The notes below the pieces were generated by a model, which saw only the letters and a program-made list of their open reading frames with translations, did not search any database and was not told where the DNA came from. A stretch of 64,000 nucleotides of DNA. Source: an uncultured Collinsella sp. (GTDB lineage Bacteria; Actinomycetota; Coriobacteriia; Coriobacteriales; Coriobacteriaceae). The stretch is taken from the NCBI GenBank assembly GCA_959020035.1, contig CAUEQX010000001.1, positions 1 through 64,000 of the forward strand, read 5' to 3'. This document shows, one piece after another, positions 36,101-44,488 of the stretch (the first letter of the stretch is position 1; each line of letters begins with the position of its first letter). The translations under genes were made by a program, and so were the position numbers.

Positions 36101-38012
36101 GGCAACGACCGCCGAGCGCGCGCTCAACCGCAAGGGTGGCACCATGTCGCGCCTCATCAAGACGCTCTTTGGCTTCTACCCCGTGCTTTTGCCCCTCGTC
36201 GTCGTCGGCGTGGTGCTCTGCGCCATCATCAACTCCATCGGCGCGACCTTCCTTCAGAGCGCCCTGCAGATTATTAGCGAATCGTGGCAGTCGGGCGATT
36301 GGGAAGCCGCACAGCCCAAGATCGCACAGCTCGTGACCACCCTCGCCTGCATCTACGGCATCGGCATCCTGTCTTCGCTCTTCTGGAACCGCGCCATGGC
36401 CATCGTCACGCAGGGCTCGCTCGAGAAGCTGCGCGAGAAGATGTTCAACCGTATGCAGGACCTGCCGATTCGCTACTTCGACACGCACCAGCGCGGCGAC
36501 ATCATGAGCCACTACACCAACGACATCGACACGCTGCGCCAGATGATCAGCCAGTCGCTGCCCAACCTGCTCATGACGACCATCGTCATCGTCACGGTGT
36601 TCTTTATCATGCTGTACTACAGCGTGTGGATGTGCCTGGTCATTGTGGCCGGCGTCGCCTTTATGACCTTTATGACCAAGCTGCTCGGCTCCAACTCCGC
36701 GCGCTTCTTTATTGCGCAGCAGACCGAGCTCGGCGTGGTCGAGGGCCATATCGAGGAAGTCATGAACGGCCAGAAGGTCGTCAAGGCATTCTGCCACGAG
36801 TCTGCCGCCGAGGCCGATTTTGACGAGCGCAACGAAAAGCTCTTCGAGGTCTCGCAGAAGGCCAACATGTACGCCAACATCCTCATGCCCATCCTTATGA
36901 ACCTGGGAAACCTGCTCTACGTGCTGGTCGCACTGGCAGGCGGCATTTTCCTGGCGCTGGGCGTGCCCAACCTGAGCATCTCGGGCATGGCGCTGTCCAT
37001 CGCCGTCGTGGTGCCGTTCCTCAACATGACCAAGCAGTTCTGCGGACAGATCGGCCAGATCTCGCAGCAGATCAACGCCGTGGTCATGGGCCTCGCCGGC
37101 GCCGACCGTATCTTTGAGCTCATCGACGAGGAGCCCGAAGCCGACGAAGGCTATGTGACGCTCGTCAACGCTCAGGTGAACCCCGACACCTGGCAGCTCG
37201 AGGAGGCCGACCACCACACCGGCATGTGGGCGTGGAAACATCCGCACCGCGCAACCGGCGAGATCGAGTACGTGCCGCTGCGCGGCGACCTGGTCATGGA
37301 CAACGTCGACTTTGGCTACACACCCGACCACGAGGTGCTGCACGGCGTGTCTGTGTTTGCCAAGCCGGGCCAGAAGGTCGCGTTTGTCGGCGCCACCGGT
37401 GCCGGCAAGACGACCATCACCAACCTCATCAACCGCTTCTATGACATCGCCGATGGCAAGATCCGCTACGACGGCATCAACGTAAACAAGATCCGCAAGG
37501 CCGATCTGCGTCGCTCGCTGGGCGTGGTGCTGCAGGACGTGAACCTGTTCACCGGCACCGTGATGGATAACATCCGCTACGGCAACCTGGACGCCACCGA
37601 CGAGGAGTGCATCGCGGCGGCCAAGCTCGCGGGCGCGGACGACTTTATCACCCGCTTGCCCGACGGCTACGACACCATGCTCACCGGCAACGGCGCGCAG
37701 CTGTCGCAGGGCCAGCGCCAGCTGATCTCGATCGCACGCGCCGCCGTCGCCGATCCGCCGGCAATGATTCTGGACGAGGCCACGAGCTCCATCGACACCC
37801 GCACCGAGGCCATCGTGCAGGCAGGCATGGATAAGCTCATGGAAGGCCGCACGACGTTTGTCATCGCGCACCGCCTGTCCACCGTGCGCAACTCCGACGC
37901 GATCATCTGTCTGGACCACGGCCGCATCATCGAGCGCGGCAACCACGACGAGCTAATCGCCAAGCGCGGATACTACTACCAGCTCTACACCGGAGCGTTT
38001 GAGCTGGAGTAG
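36093..38012 (+). CDS. heterodimeric ABC exporter subunit with canonical ATP site
   Basis: 639 residues. Membrane domain preceded by a basic 20-residue tail, then an ATPase domain with Walker A GATGAGKTT, Walker B MILDEATSS (Glu562 present) and switch His in IAHRLSTV. The signature is QLSQGQRQ (SQGQ instead of SGGQ). A loop of about 50 residues (roughly 350-400, PDTWQLEEADHH region) precedes the ATPase domain. ATG at 36093 with AGGAGG upstream. Partner of the preceding gene. Confidence 0.94.
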   Translation: MSKATTAERALNRKGGTMSRLIKTLFGFYPVLLPLVVVGVVLCAIINSIGATFLQSALQIISESWQSGDWEAAQPKIAQLVTTLACIYGIGILSSLFWNRAMAIVTQGSLEKLREKMFNRMQDLPIRYFDTHQRGDIMSHYTNDIDTLRQMISQSLPNLLMTTIVIVTVFFIMLYYSVWMCLVIVAGVAFMTFMTKLLGSNSARFFIAQQTELGVVEGHIEEVMNGQKVVKAFCHESAAEADFDERNEKLFEVSQKANMYANILMPILMNLGNLLYVLVALAGGIFLALGVPNLSISGMALSIAVVVPFLNMTKQFCGQIGQISQQINAVVMGLAGADRIFELIDEEPEADEGYVTLVNAQVNPDTWQLEEADHHTGMWAWKHPHRATGEIEYVPLRGDLVMDNVDFGYTPDHEVLHGVSVFAKPGQKVAFVGATGAGKTTITNLINRFYDIADGKIRYDGINVNKIRKADLRRSLGVVLQDVNLFTGTVMDNIRYGNLDATDEECIAAAKLAGADDFITRLPDGYDTMLTGNGAQLSQGQRQLISIARAAVADPPAMILDEATSSIDTRTEAIVQAGMDKLMEGRTTFVIAHRLSTVRNSDAIICLDHGRIIERGNHDELIAKRGYYYQLYTGAFELE

Positions 38013-38023
38013 TTCGGCTCGCC

Positions 38024-38105
38024 GAGATGGCCGATTTGCCGCTCATTCGTCGGGCATGACCCTAAGGTCAATGCCCTCCTCTTTCGGGGCAAATCGACTC
38101 ATCTC
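38024..38105. repeat. nested inverted-repeat element after the ABC exporter
   Basis: Outer arms GAGATGGCCGATTTGCC (38024-38040) and GGCAAATCGACTCATCTC (38088-38105), imperfect; inner hairpin GGGCATGACC-CTAA-GGTCAATGCCC (about 38052-38076). Foldable over its full length; no gene. Confidence 0.7.
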
Positions 38106-38132
38106 AACGACTCAAACACAATGCGCCGCAAC

Positions 38133-38175
38133 GAATAAAGCCTCCGCAGCCACACGAGCTGCGGAGGCTTTATTC
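38133..38175. terminator. bidirectional terminator
   Basis: Perfect 18-base arms starting GAATAAAGCCTCCGCAGC (38133) with a 7-base loop; A-run on one side and T-run on the other. Confidence 0.85.
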
Positions 38176-38183
38176 ATGCCGGC

Positions 38184-38355
38184 CGGAAACCGTATCCCAC
38201 TTTTCGGGCCCAAAATGGGATGCCGTTTCCTGCTGGACCCCCTCCGGGAAACGGCATCCCATTTCAAGGGAGTAAACCGGGATGTGATTTCCCCTAACGG
38301 CACCTTTGGGAAGCCGCATCCCACTCTAGACGCACAAAACGGGATGAGCTTTCCC
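38184..38355. repeat. family C tandem palindromic array, 3 units of 61-62 bases
   Basis: Units start at 38185, 38247 and 38308. Each begins GGGAAACGGCATCCCA-like and ends CGGGATG.. TTTCCC, so each is a hairpin with conserved arms and a variable loop of about 15 bases, joined by variable linkers. The same unit and period recur at 59876-60170. Confidence 0.85.
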
Positions 38356-38451
38356 ATGGTGATCCAAGACCAGAAGCATGTCCGATAGCGCGGCCAGGTC
38401 AAGAACAACAAGGCAAGCGTCACGCCAATTTGGACGAGCGTCTGCTGCAGT

Positions 38452-38479
38452 TTGAGGCTGCTGGCCCATATGGTAGAGT
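38452..38479 (+). promoter_or_regulatory. candidate promoter of the diguanylate cyclase gene
   Basis: TTGAGG, 16-base spacer, TAGAGT, 67 bases before the start codon. Weak -35; pattern match only. Confidence 0.35.
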
Positions 38480-38545
38480 TAACCACCCATGAATTTCAGC
38501 ACACTGCGTGCCACCTGTTCTTTTGTCATTTAGGGGAGTGAACTT

Positions 38546-39637
38546 GTGAATACTTCTGTCGCCAAGAAGGCCGGCCAGGCGGTGCGCCTGCTCATGATGG
38601 TGCTCACGGCAGTTCTCATCTTCTTCTTCATCAATGTTATGCTGCTCGTCTCCGATATCCAGGGCACGGCGCGTGTGGTCAACTACGCCGGCCTGGTACG
38701 CGGCACCACGCAGCGCATCGTGAAGCTCGAGGACGCAGGCCAGTCACAAGACGACCTGCTCAAGGCCGTGGATTCATACATTAACGGCTTGCGCTACGGA
38801 AGCGACGACCTCAATCTCGTCCGTCTCGACGACGATGAGTATCAGGCAAAGATGACCGAGCTTGCAAATTATTTTGATGAGCTTTGCACCGAGATCATCC
38901 GCGTGCGCGAAGTCGGCTATGAGAACACCGACATCATCTCCATGAGCGAGGAGTTCTTTGGCATTTGCGACGATGCTACGCGACTCGCAGAGGACTACTC
39001 TCAGGAGAAGGCGTCGGCGCTCAACTATCTCGAGGGCTTGGTGATCATCGACATCGTGGGCTTGGTGGCGACCTTTGCGGTCGAACTTGTTCGCGCGGTG
39101 CGCACTGCCGCGCTCAACCGAGAGCTGCAGAGCAAAGTCTATCTCGACGAAGCCACGGGACTGCCCAACAAGAACAAGTGCGAGGAGATCTTGGGGCAGG
39201 AGCGGCCTGTCTCCGCGGAGGCGCCCGTTGCGGTGTGCGTCTTCGACCTTAACAATCTGCATACGGTCAATAACAACTTCGGCCACGAGAAGGGCGACGA
39301 ATACATCCGTTCTTTTGCCCAGCAGCTGGGGTGCGTGGCGTCCGAGACCTGCTTTGTGGGCCGCGACGGTGGCGATGAGTTTATCGCGGTGCTGCGGGAT
39401 GCCGATCGAGCTGCCGTGGAGTCCTGTCTCGCTCGGGTTCGTGCGAACGTGAACGAGCATTCCGAGGCTCATCCCGACATGCCTATCAGCTATGCAGTGG
39501 GCTACGCGCTTTCCAGTGATTTTGATGAACCGCCTACGATGCGCGAGCTCTTTTCCCAGGCCGACAAAAACATGTACATCGACAAGAACCGCGTAAAGAC
39601 AGCTGAGGCAGCCGGGCTGCAACGCGAGGACCGCTAA
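38546..39637 (+). CDS. membrane-bound diguanylate cyclase (GGDEF)
   Basis: 363 residues. Two membrane helices (about 15-35 and 163-183) flank an extracytoplasmic helical sensor domain of about 125 residues that resembles the type IV pili methyl-accepting/PilJ-like fold (GLVRGTTQRIVKLE). The GGDEF domain follows with DEATGLPNK (201-209) and an intact GGDEF at 275-279, so c-di-GMP synthesis is expected. No RXXD inhibitory site is seen at the usual place (266-269 is SETC). GTG start at 38546 with GGGGAG upstream. Monocistronic. Confidence 0.92.
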   Translation: MNTSVAKKAGQAVRLLMMVLTAVLIFFFINVMLLVSDIQGTARVVNYAGLVRGTTQRIVKLEDAGQSQDDLLKAVDSYINGLRYGSDDLNLVRLDDDEYQAKMTELANYFDELCTEIIRVREVGYENTDIISMSEEFFGICDDATRLAEDYSQEKASALNYLEGLVIIDIVGLVATFAVELVRAVRTAALNRELQSKVYLDEATGLPNKNKCEEILGQERPVSAEAPVAVCVFDLNNLHTVNNNFGHEKGDEYIRSFAQQLGCVASETCFVGRDGGDEFIAVLRDADRAAVESCLARVRANVNEHSEAHPDMPISYAVGYALSSDFDEPPTMRELFSQADKNMYIDKNRVKTAEAAGLQREDR

Positions 39638-39653
39638 ACCCGTCCCAAATGAG

Positions 39654-40532
39654 CTATTTGAGAAGTTGTGCCATGGCGTTGACGAATTTTTGGACTTGGA
39701 GGGTGGGCTCGAGCGGATAGTGCAGAAAGACTGGCACCTCGCGACCGCATAGGAACGGCACGCCCACAAAGGCCGGGTGCACCCCCGACCACGCCCCGCA
39801 GGTGAGCACCGCGTCGCCCTTTTCCTCCGCCTCGTTAAAGAGCGCAAAGTCGAAGCTATCCACATCGATCACGTCCACACCGCCGTCGGCCAAAAGGTCG
39901 ATACGCAGACTGTCCATGGCGTCGTTGCCGTGGCGGAGCACGCGCAGGCGCATGCCCTCCAAGTCGGCAACCGTAATGCGTGTCGTGCGCGCCAGCGGGC
40001 TCGTGCGCGGCAGGTCGATATAAAACGGCACGTTAACGATGCGGAGCTTTTGACAGGTGTCGCCCCAGCGCGGTGTCGAAAAACTCGACTGCACCACATC
40101 CACCTCGCGACCAAGGCTGCGCATGACGGATTCGCGCTCGTCATAGAGGTCGCTTACCGGCACGATCTCGAAGCGCAGCGATGGCTCCAGATCGTGGATG
40201 CCCGACCACATCGACAGCGTCTGGCGCCCCGGGCACATCATCGACACGCCCAGGCGCACGGCACCGCCATCGCCCGCCGCGCGTCGGGCGCGGCGCAGCG
40301 CGTCCTCGGACTGCCGCATGATCGAGCGCGCGTCGTCCACCAGCAGAGCGCCCGCCGGCGTCACCTTAACACCCGAATGCGAGCGCTCGAACAACGTGAT
40401 GCCAAACTCGGCCTCGAAACCCGACACCTGTTTGACGAGCGCCGGGGTCGACACGCGCAATTTTGCCGCCGCACGTGAGAAGCTTCCCAGCTCCGCGGCG
40501 GCCGATATGGCCTCGAGTCGTCGATCGTACAC
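39654..40532 (-). CDS. LysR-family transcriptional regulator
   Basis: 292 residues. N-terminal HTH (ELGSFSRAAAKLRVSTPALVKQVSGFE) and periplasmic-binding-like effector domain. GTG at 40532 is preferred as start because GGGAG lies 6 bases upstream and LysR proteins begin here; an ATG 11 codons upstream lacks a ribosome site. Divergent from the SDR-transporter-Gfo/Idh cluster, which it probably controls. Effector unknown. Confidence 0.92.
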   Translation of the reverse strand: MYDRRLEAISAAAELGSFSRAAAKLRVSTPALVKQVSGFEAEFGITLFERSHSGVKVTPAGALLVDDARSIMRQSEDALRRARRAAGDGGAVRLGVSMMCPGRQTLSMWSGIHDLEPSLRFEIVPVSDLYDERESVMRSLGREVDVVQSSFSTPRWGDTCQKLRIVNVPFYIDLPRTSPLARTTRITVADLEGMRLRVLRHGNDAMDSLRIDLLADGGVDVIDVDSFDFALFNEAEEKGDAVLTCGAWSGVHPAFVGVPFLCGREVPVFLHYPLEPTLQVQKFVNAMAQLLK

Positions 40533-40764
40533 GTCAATCTCCCGTTTTCGCGCCTGTGAACGCATGGCGCCACAGGGGGTCGTTTTGGCAGGTCACGCGC
40601 TCGATTGAGAAAAACTGCATCGCACAGTATAAACCTACGGTTAACGCCATTCTAACAAATATGCAATTCACCTGCGCAAATGCAAAGCATACGATAACCA
40701 GCGAAAACCACGTGGGTCGGTTAATGGGAGCGACCCACCGGGAGGCACAAGAAGGGAAGTTCCT
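40533..40764. promoter_or_regulatory. divergent control region, LysR gene and SDR operon
   Basis: Contains partly symmetric TATGCAA and TGCAAAGCATA segments (about 40654-40691) of the kind bound by LysR proteins, and a leader hairpin GTGGGTCG / CGACCCAC (40712-40738) just before the SDR ribosome site. No protein-coding gene. Confidence 0.45.
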
Positions 40765-41646
40765 ATGAGCAATTGGCTTAAGCTCGAGGGCGATGTCTGC
40801 GCCGTGACCGGCGCGCTCGGCGGTATGGGCGTCGAGATTTGCCGCGAGTTCGCCCGCAACGGCGCCAACGTCGTCCTGCTCGACCTGGACGAGGAGAAGG
40901 TCAAGGCCGCAGCCGCCGACCTCGCCGCCGAGTTTGGCATCCACGCCGAGGGCTACAAGATGAACGCCACCGACGAGGCCGAGGTTCAGGCCGCCGTCGA
41001 TGCCACCATCGCCGACTTCGGCCGCGTCGACGTCCTTGTCAACACCGCCGGCATCCTGCGCTTCGCCGCCATGGAGGACCTGCCGCTGAGCGACTGGGAG
41101 CAGGTGCTCAACGTCAACCTCACCGGTTACTTCATCACCTCGCAGCGCTTTGGTCGCGAGATGATCAAGGCCGGCCAGGGTCGCCTGGTGCACATCTCGA
41201 CCGTTGCCAGCCACTCCCCCGAGACGTTCTCGGGCGTGTACAGCTCCACCAAGGCGGGCGTCAACATGATGTCCAAGATGCTGGCTGCCGAATGGGGCCC
41301 CTACGGCGTCCGCTCCAACTGCGTCGAGCCTTGCTTCGTTAAGACCCCGATGTCGGCCAACTTCTACGCCGACCCCGAGGTCGAGAAGAGCCGCAGCCGC
41401 CTGATCGCCACGCGCCGCATCGGCGAGGTCAGCGATATCGCCAACGCCGTCATGTTCCTGGCGTCCAAGCGCTCGGACTTTACCACCGGCGACGCCATCA
41501 AGGTCGACGGCGGCTTCTCCAACATGATGGGCGACCTCACCGCCAAGCCCGGCGGCCGTCGCGCCTATGCCGACAACTACCTTAAGAACAAGGGTGTCGA
41601 GCTCTGGTCCGATGAGTCCGGCGTCGCAAAGCCGACTGACCAGTAA
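40765..41646 (+). CDS. short-chain dehydrogenase/reductase
   Basis: 293 residues. Classical SDR with NAD(P) motif TGALGGMG, NTAG, catalytic Ser of HISTVAS and YSSTKAG (Tyr/Lys). Acidic residue after the second strand (LLDLDEEK) favours NAD. The C-terminal extension of about 30 residues (from GGRRAYADNYLKNK) is longer than usual. First gene of a three-gene operon with an OFA transporter and a Gfo/Idh oxidoreductase; substrate probably a cyclic polyol or hydroxy acid, but this is inference. Confidence 0.93.
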   Translation: MSNWLKLEGDVCAVTGALGGMGVEICREFARNGANVVLLDLDEEKVKAAAADLAAEFGIHAEGYKMNATDEAEVQAAVDATIADFGRVDVLVNTAGILRFAAMEDLPLSDWEQVLNVNLTGYFITSQRFGREMIKAGQGRLVHISTVASHSPETFSGVYSSTKAGVNMMSKMLAAEWGPYGVRSNCVEPCFVKTPMSANFYADPEVEKSRSRLIATRRIGEVSDIANAVMFLASKRSDFTTGDAIKVDGGFSNMMGDLTAKPGGRRAYADNYLKNKGVELWSDESGVAKPTDQ

Positions 41647-41712
41647 ACCAACCTGACAGGGAGGCCCCGCGGACACGCCTGTTCCTCCCCCGTATCGATT
41701 AGAAAGAGTCCA

Positions 41713-42969
41713 ATGGCTTCCACCAACTCCAACAAGGGTCGCGCCGTCGTGCTTTCCGCCGCGTGCGTCACCATGTTCTTCATCAGCTCCATCGCGCTGT
41801 ATTCCGTCGTGAGCAAGAACCTGCTCGCCGTCTACCCCGAGTGGTCCAGCGCTCTTACCTGGGCCTTCCCCGTCTTCCAGACCATCATGGCCGTGACGGG
41901 CATCTTCGCCGGCCGCATCTCCGATAAAATCGGCCCCCGCAACGTCGTGATCGCCGCCGCCGCGTGCTACGGCCTGGGCTGGTTCATGTCCGGCACCGTC
42001 ACCGAGCCGTGGCAGTTCTACCTGTGGTTCTCGCTCGTCGCCGCCATCGGCAACGGCCTGGGCTACAACCCCGCGCTCACCACCGGCCAAAAGTGGTTCA
42101 TCGACAAGAAGGGTCTCGCCTCCGGCATCACCCTGGCCGCTTCGACCGCCGGTCCCGCCGTGCTGTCCCCGGTGCTCGCCTCGCTGCTCATCCCGAGCCT
42201 GGGCATCTTTGGCGCCCTTAAGGCGCTCGGCGTCATCTTCTTTGTGACGATCGCCGCCTCCGCCCTGTTCCTGAAGGCCCCCGAGGCCGGTTGGCTGCCC
42301 GAGGGCTTCGAGGCCCCCAAGGGCGGCGCGCACGCTGGCACCTTCGGCGACCTCACCCCGGGCGAGATGGTCAAGACCCCGCGCTTCTGGGTCCTCATCG
42401 TCACCTTCGCCTTTGCCGCCACCGCGGGCACCCTGCTCGTGGGCAAGGTTGCCTCCATCGCCGCCGTTCAGCTCTTCGCCGACCCCACGAGCGCCGCGGC
42501 CGTCGCCCTCGGCGGTGTGGTGGTCTCCGTCAACACCTGCGCCAACCTGGTCGGCCGTCTGTCCTTTGGCCAGATCATCGACAAGCTCGGCGCCTATAAG
42601 TCGCTGCTCATCAGCCTTGTCGTCACCATCGTCGCACTCGTCATCATGTCGATGAGCTTTACGCAGGCCATGTTCTTTGTGGCGCTCGCTCTGCTCGGCT
42701 TTAGCTTTGGCGCTCTGCTCGTCATCTACCCGCCGCTCACCGGTGGCGCCTTTGGCACCAGTAACATCGGCGTCAACTACGGCATCATGTTTTTGGGTTA
42801 TGCCGCTTCCACCTGGATCAGCCAGCCCATCACCGCCGTGCTGTATCACGCCGAGGCCGGCAGCGCCGCCTACCAGCAGTCCTTCTACGGCGCCATTGTG
42901 ATCGCCGCCATCGCCGTCGTGCTCACCGTCTACATGATGGTCTCCGACAGCAAGAAGAAGTCCGCTTAG
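41713..42969 (+). CDS. MFS transporter, oxalate/formate antiporter (OFA) family
   Basis: 418 residues, 12 predicted membrane helices. OFA-type features are GLGYNPALTTGQKWF and the basic loop RISDKIGPRN. OFA members carry small organic acids. Lies 66 bases after the SDR gene, and a family B hairpin separates it from the Gfo/Idh gene. By context it imports the substrate of the two dehydrogenases. Confidence 0.9.
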   Translation: MASTNSNKGRAVVLSAACVTMFFISSIALYSVVSKNLLAVYPEWSSALTWAFPVFQTIMAVTGIFAGRISDKIGPRNVVIAAAACYGLGWFMSGTVTEPWQFYLWFSLVAAIGNGLGYNPALTTGQKWFIDKKGLASGITLAASTAGPAVLSPVLASLLIPSLGIFGALKALGVIFFVTIAASALFLKAPEAGWLPEGFEAPKGGAHAGTFGDLTPGEMVKTPRFWVLIVTFAFAATAGTLLVGKVASIAAVQLFADPTSAAAVALGGVVVSVNTCANLVGRLSFGQIIDKLGAYKSLLISLVVTIVALVIMSMSFTQAMFFVALALLGFSFGALLVIYPPLTGGAFGTSNIGVNYGIMFLGYAASTWISQPITAVLYHAEAGSAAYQQSFYGAIVIAAIAVVLTVYMMVSDSKKKSA

Positions 42970-42978
42970 TAATTGCCG

Positions 42979-43010
42979 ATGTGACAAAGGGACTGTCCCT
43001 TTGTCACATT
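42979..43010. repeat. family B hairpin, copy B4
   Basis: ATGTGACAAAGGGA-CTG-TCCCTTTGTCACAT, almost perfect, inside the SDR-OFA-Gfo operon between the second and third genes. Confidence 0.85.
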
Positions 43011-43038
43011 CCATCGCCACCACTATTAAGGAGTCGAA

Positions 43039-44079
43039 ATGTCTGAGCTCAATCCCGTCCGCATTGCCGTCATCGGTGCCGGCGCCATGGGCCGCAACCA
43101 CATCCGCTTTGTCACCGAGGAGCCCGAGGCCGAGCTCGTCGCCATCGCCGACGCCTTTGAGGGCGCCCGCGCCACGGCCGAGGCCGCCGGCGTGCCGTTC
43201 TTTACCGATCCCGCCCAGATGATGGACGAGGTCAAGCCCGAGGCCGTCATCATCGCCACGCCCAACGACCTGCACCTGGGCGTCGCCCGCGAGGCCGTCA
43301 AGCGCAACATCGTGCCGCTGGTCGAAAAGCCGATCTCCAACGACCTGGAGGATGCCCAGGCCTTTGCCGCCGAGGCCGAGACCGCCGGCGTGCCCGTGCT
43401 CGTGGGTCAGCACCGTCGCCACAATCCCTTCGTCAACAAGGCCAAGGAGATCATCGAGTCCGGCGAGCTGGGCAAGCTCACCGTGTCGAGCTTCCACTAC
43501 ATGATCTATAAGAATGACGAGTACTTCGACGTCGAGTGGCGCCGCAAGAAGGGTGCCGGCCCGATCCTGGTCAACCTGGTTCACGACGTCGACCTGCTCC
43601 GCTACCTGCTGGGCGAGCCCGTTGCCGTCCAGGGCATGCAGTCCAGCGCCGCCCGCGGTTTTGAGACCGAGGACTCCGCCGTGGTCAACGTCCGTTTTGC
43701 CGATGGCGCACTCGCGAGCATGACTATCTCCGACGCCACCGCCAGCCCCTGGAACTGGGAGGCAACCGCCCGCGAGGACCCGCAGTACCGCCCCTTCGAC
43801 GCCGACGCCTACTTTATCGGTGGCACCAAGGGCGCCCTTTCGCTGCCCCGCCTGCATCAGTTCTCCTATGACGGCGCCTCCAACTGGCACAAGCCGCTGC
43901 AGATGGAGATTCCGGCCGTCGACCCGACGCTGCCGCACAAGATGCAGCTCAAGCACTTTGTGAAGGTCGTCCGCCGCGAGGTCGAGCCCGTCGTGACCCC
44001 CGCCGACAACGTCAAGACGCTCACGCTTCTTAACGCCATCAAGGAGGCCGCCGAGTCCGGCCAGCTCGTCGAGCTGTAA
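43039..44079 (+). CDS. Gfo/Idh/MocA family oxidoreductase
   Basis: 346 residues. N-terminal Rossmann fold (VIGAGAMGRNH) and EKPIS motif with the conserved Lys, then the alpha/beta domain with VHDVDLLRYLLGEP carrying the catalytic His/Asp. Typically oxidises sugars or cyclitols with NAD. Ribosome site AAGGAG before the ATG. Third gene of the LysR-linked cluster; ends with a terminator at 44151. Confidence 0.93.
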   Translation: MSELNPVRIAVIGAGAMGRNHIRFVTEEPEAELVAIADAFEGARATAEAAGVPFFTDPAQMMDEVKPEAVIIATPNDLHLGVAREAVKRNIVPLVEKPISNDLEDAQAFAAEAETAGVPVLVGQHRRHNPFVNKAKEIIESGELGKLTVSSFHYMIYKNDEYFDVEWRRKKGAGPILVNLVHDVDLLRYLLGEPVAVQGMQSSAARGFETEDSAVVNVRFADGALASMTISDATASPWNWEATAREDPQYRPFDADAYFIGGTKGALSLPRLHQFSYDGASNWHKPLQMEIPAVDPTLPHKMQLKHFVKVVRREVEPVVTPADNVKTLTLLNAIKEAAESGQLVEL

Positions 44080-44150
44080 TGCCTTAGGGCAGGCCGCGGC
44101 AAACACCTAAGCCGAGCCCCTCGGCCCACCACAAATAAGCCCCTCTTCTT

Positions 44151-44186
44151 TGCCCCGCGAGCAGCCTCCTGCCCGCGGGGCATTTT
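44151..44186 (+). terminator. terminator after the Gfo/Idh gene
   Basis: TGCCCCGCG...CGCGGGGCA stem with an inner CAG/CTG pair set, followed by TTTT. Confidence 0.8.
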
Positions 44187-44246
44187 GCTACCTTGCCGAC
44201 GATTTTCCTGGAGCGAGGCTATTTTGCGCCTCAGCCTGATTCGTTC

Positions 44247-44406
44247 GCCACGAAATGGGCCTGTCTACTACGTTTAATCGATCACCCTCAACCATGCCAA
44301 ATTTCGCAAAAATAAAACCGCAGGTAAACGGCTTGCCGAATTTCGGAAAACCCAGGTATGGTCGACCCCTACGGGTAAAACGTAGTAGATAGGCCGTTTT
44401 CGTGGC
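44247..44406. repeat. MITE-like inverted-repeat element (D1)
   Basis: 160 bases with terminal arms of about 29 bases, 26 matching: GCCACGAAATGGGCCT... at 44247-44275 and its complement at 44378-44406, both containing CTACTACGTTT. Inside are a second inverted pair (CCATGCC / GGTATGG) and two AATTTCG direct repeats. No coding capacity. Lies 83 bases upstream of tex. Confidence 0.8.
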
Positions 44407-44488
44407 GCGGTCCCAAAACAGCCTTTTGGGACGGGTGGTATCCTTGGTAGCCCTGTGCTGCAAACGCACCTTAAACGCAAGGAGTCCC

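Noticed and set aside
35991..37946. 651-codon minus-strand frame opposite the second ABC subunit
   Set aside because: Antisense shadow of a GC-rich gene; no domain or ribosome site, and the sense gene is intact.
40534..44106. Very long minus-strand open frame opposite the SDR-OFA-Gfo cluster
   Set aside because: About 1190 codons without a stop, but the translation is low-complexity Gly/Ala/His/Asp text typical of the antisense of high-GC genes; the plus-strand genes have clear domains and ribosome sites.
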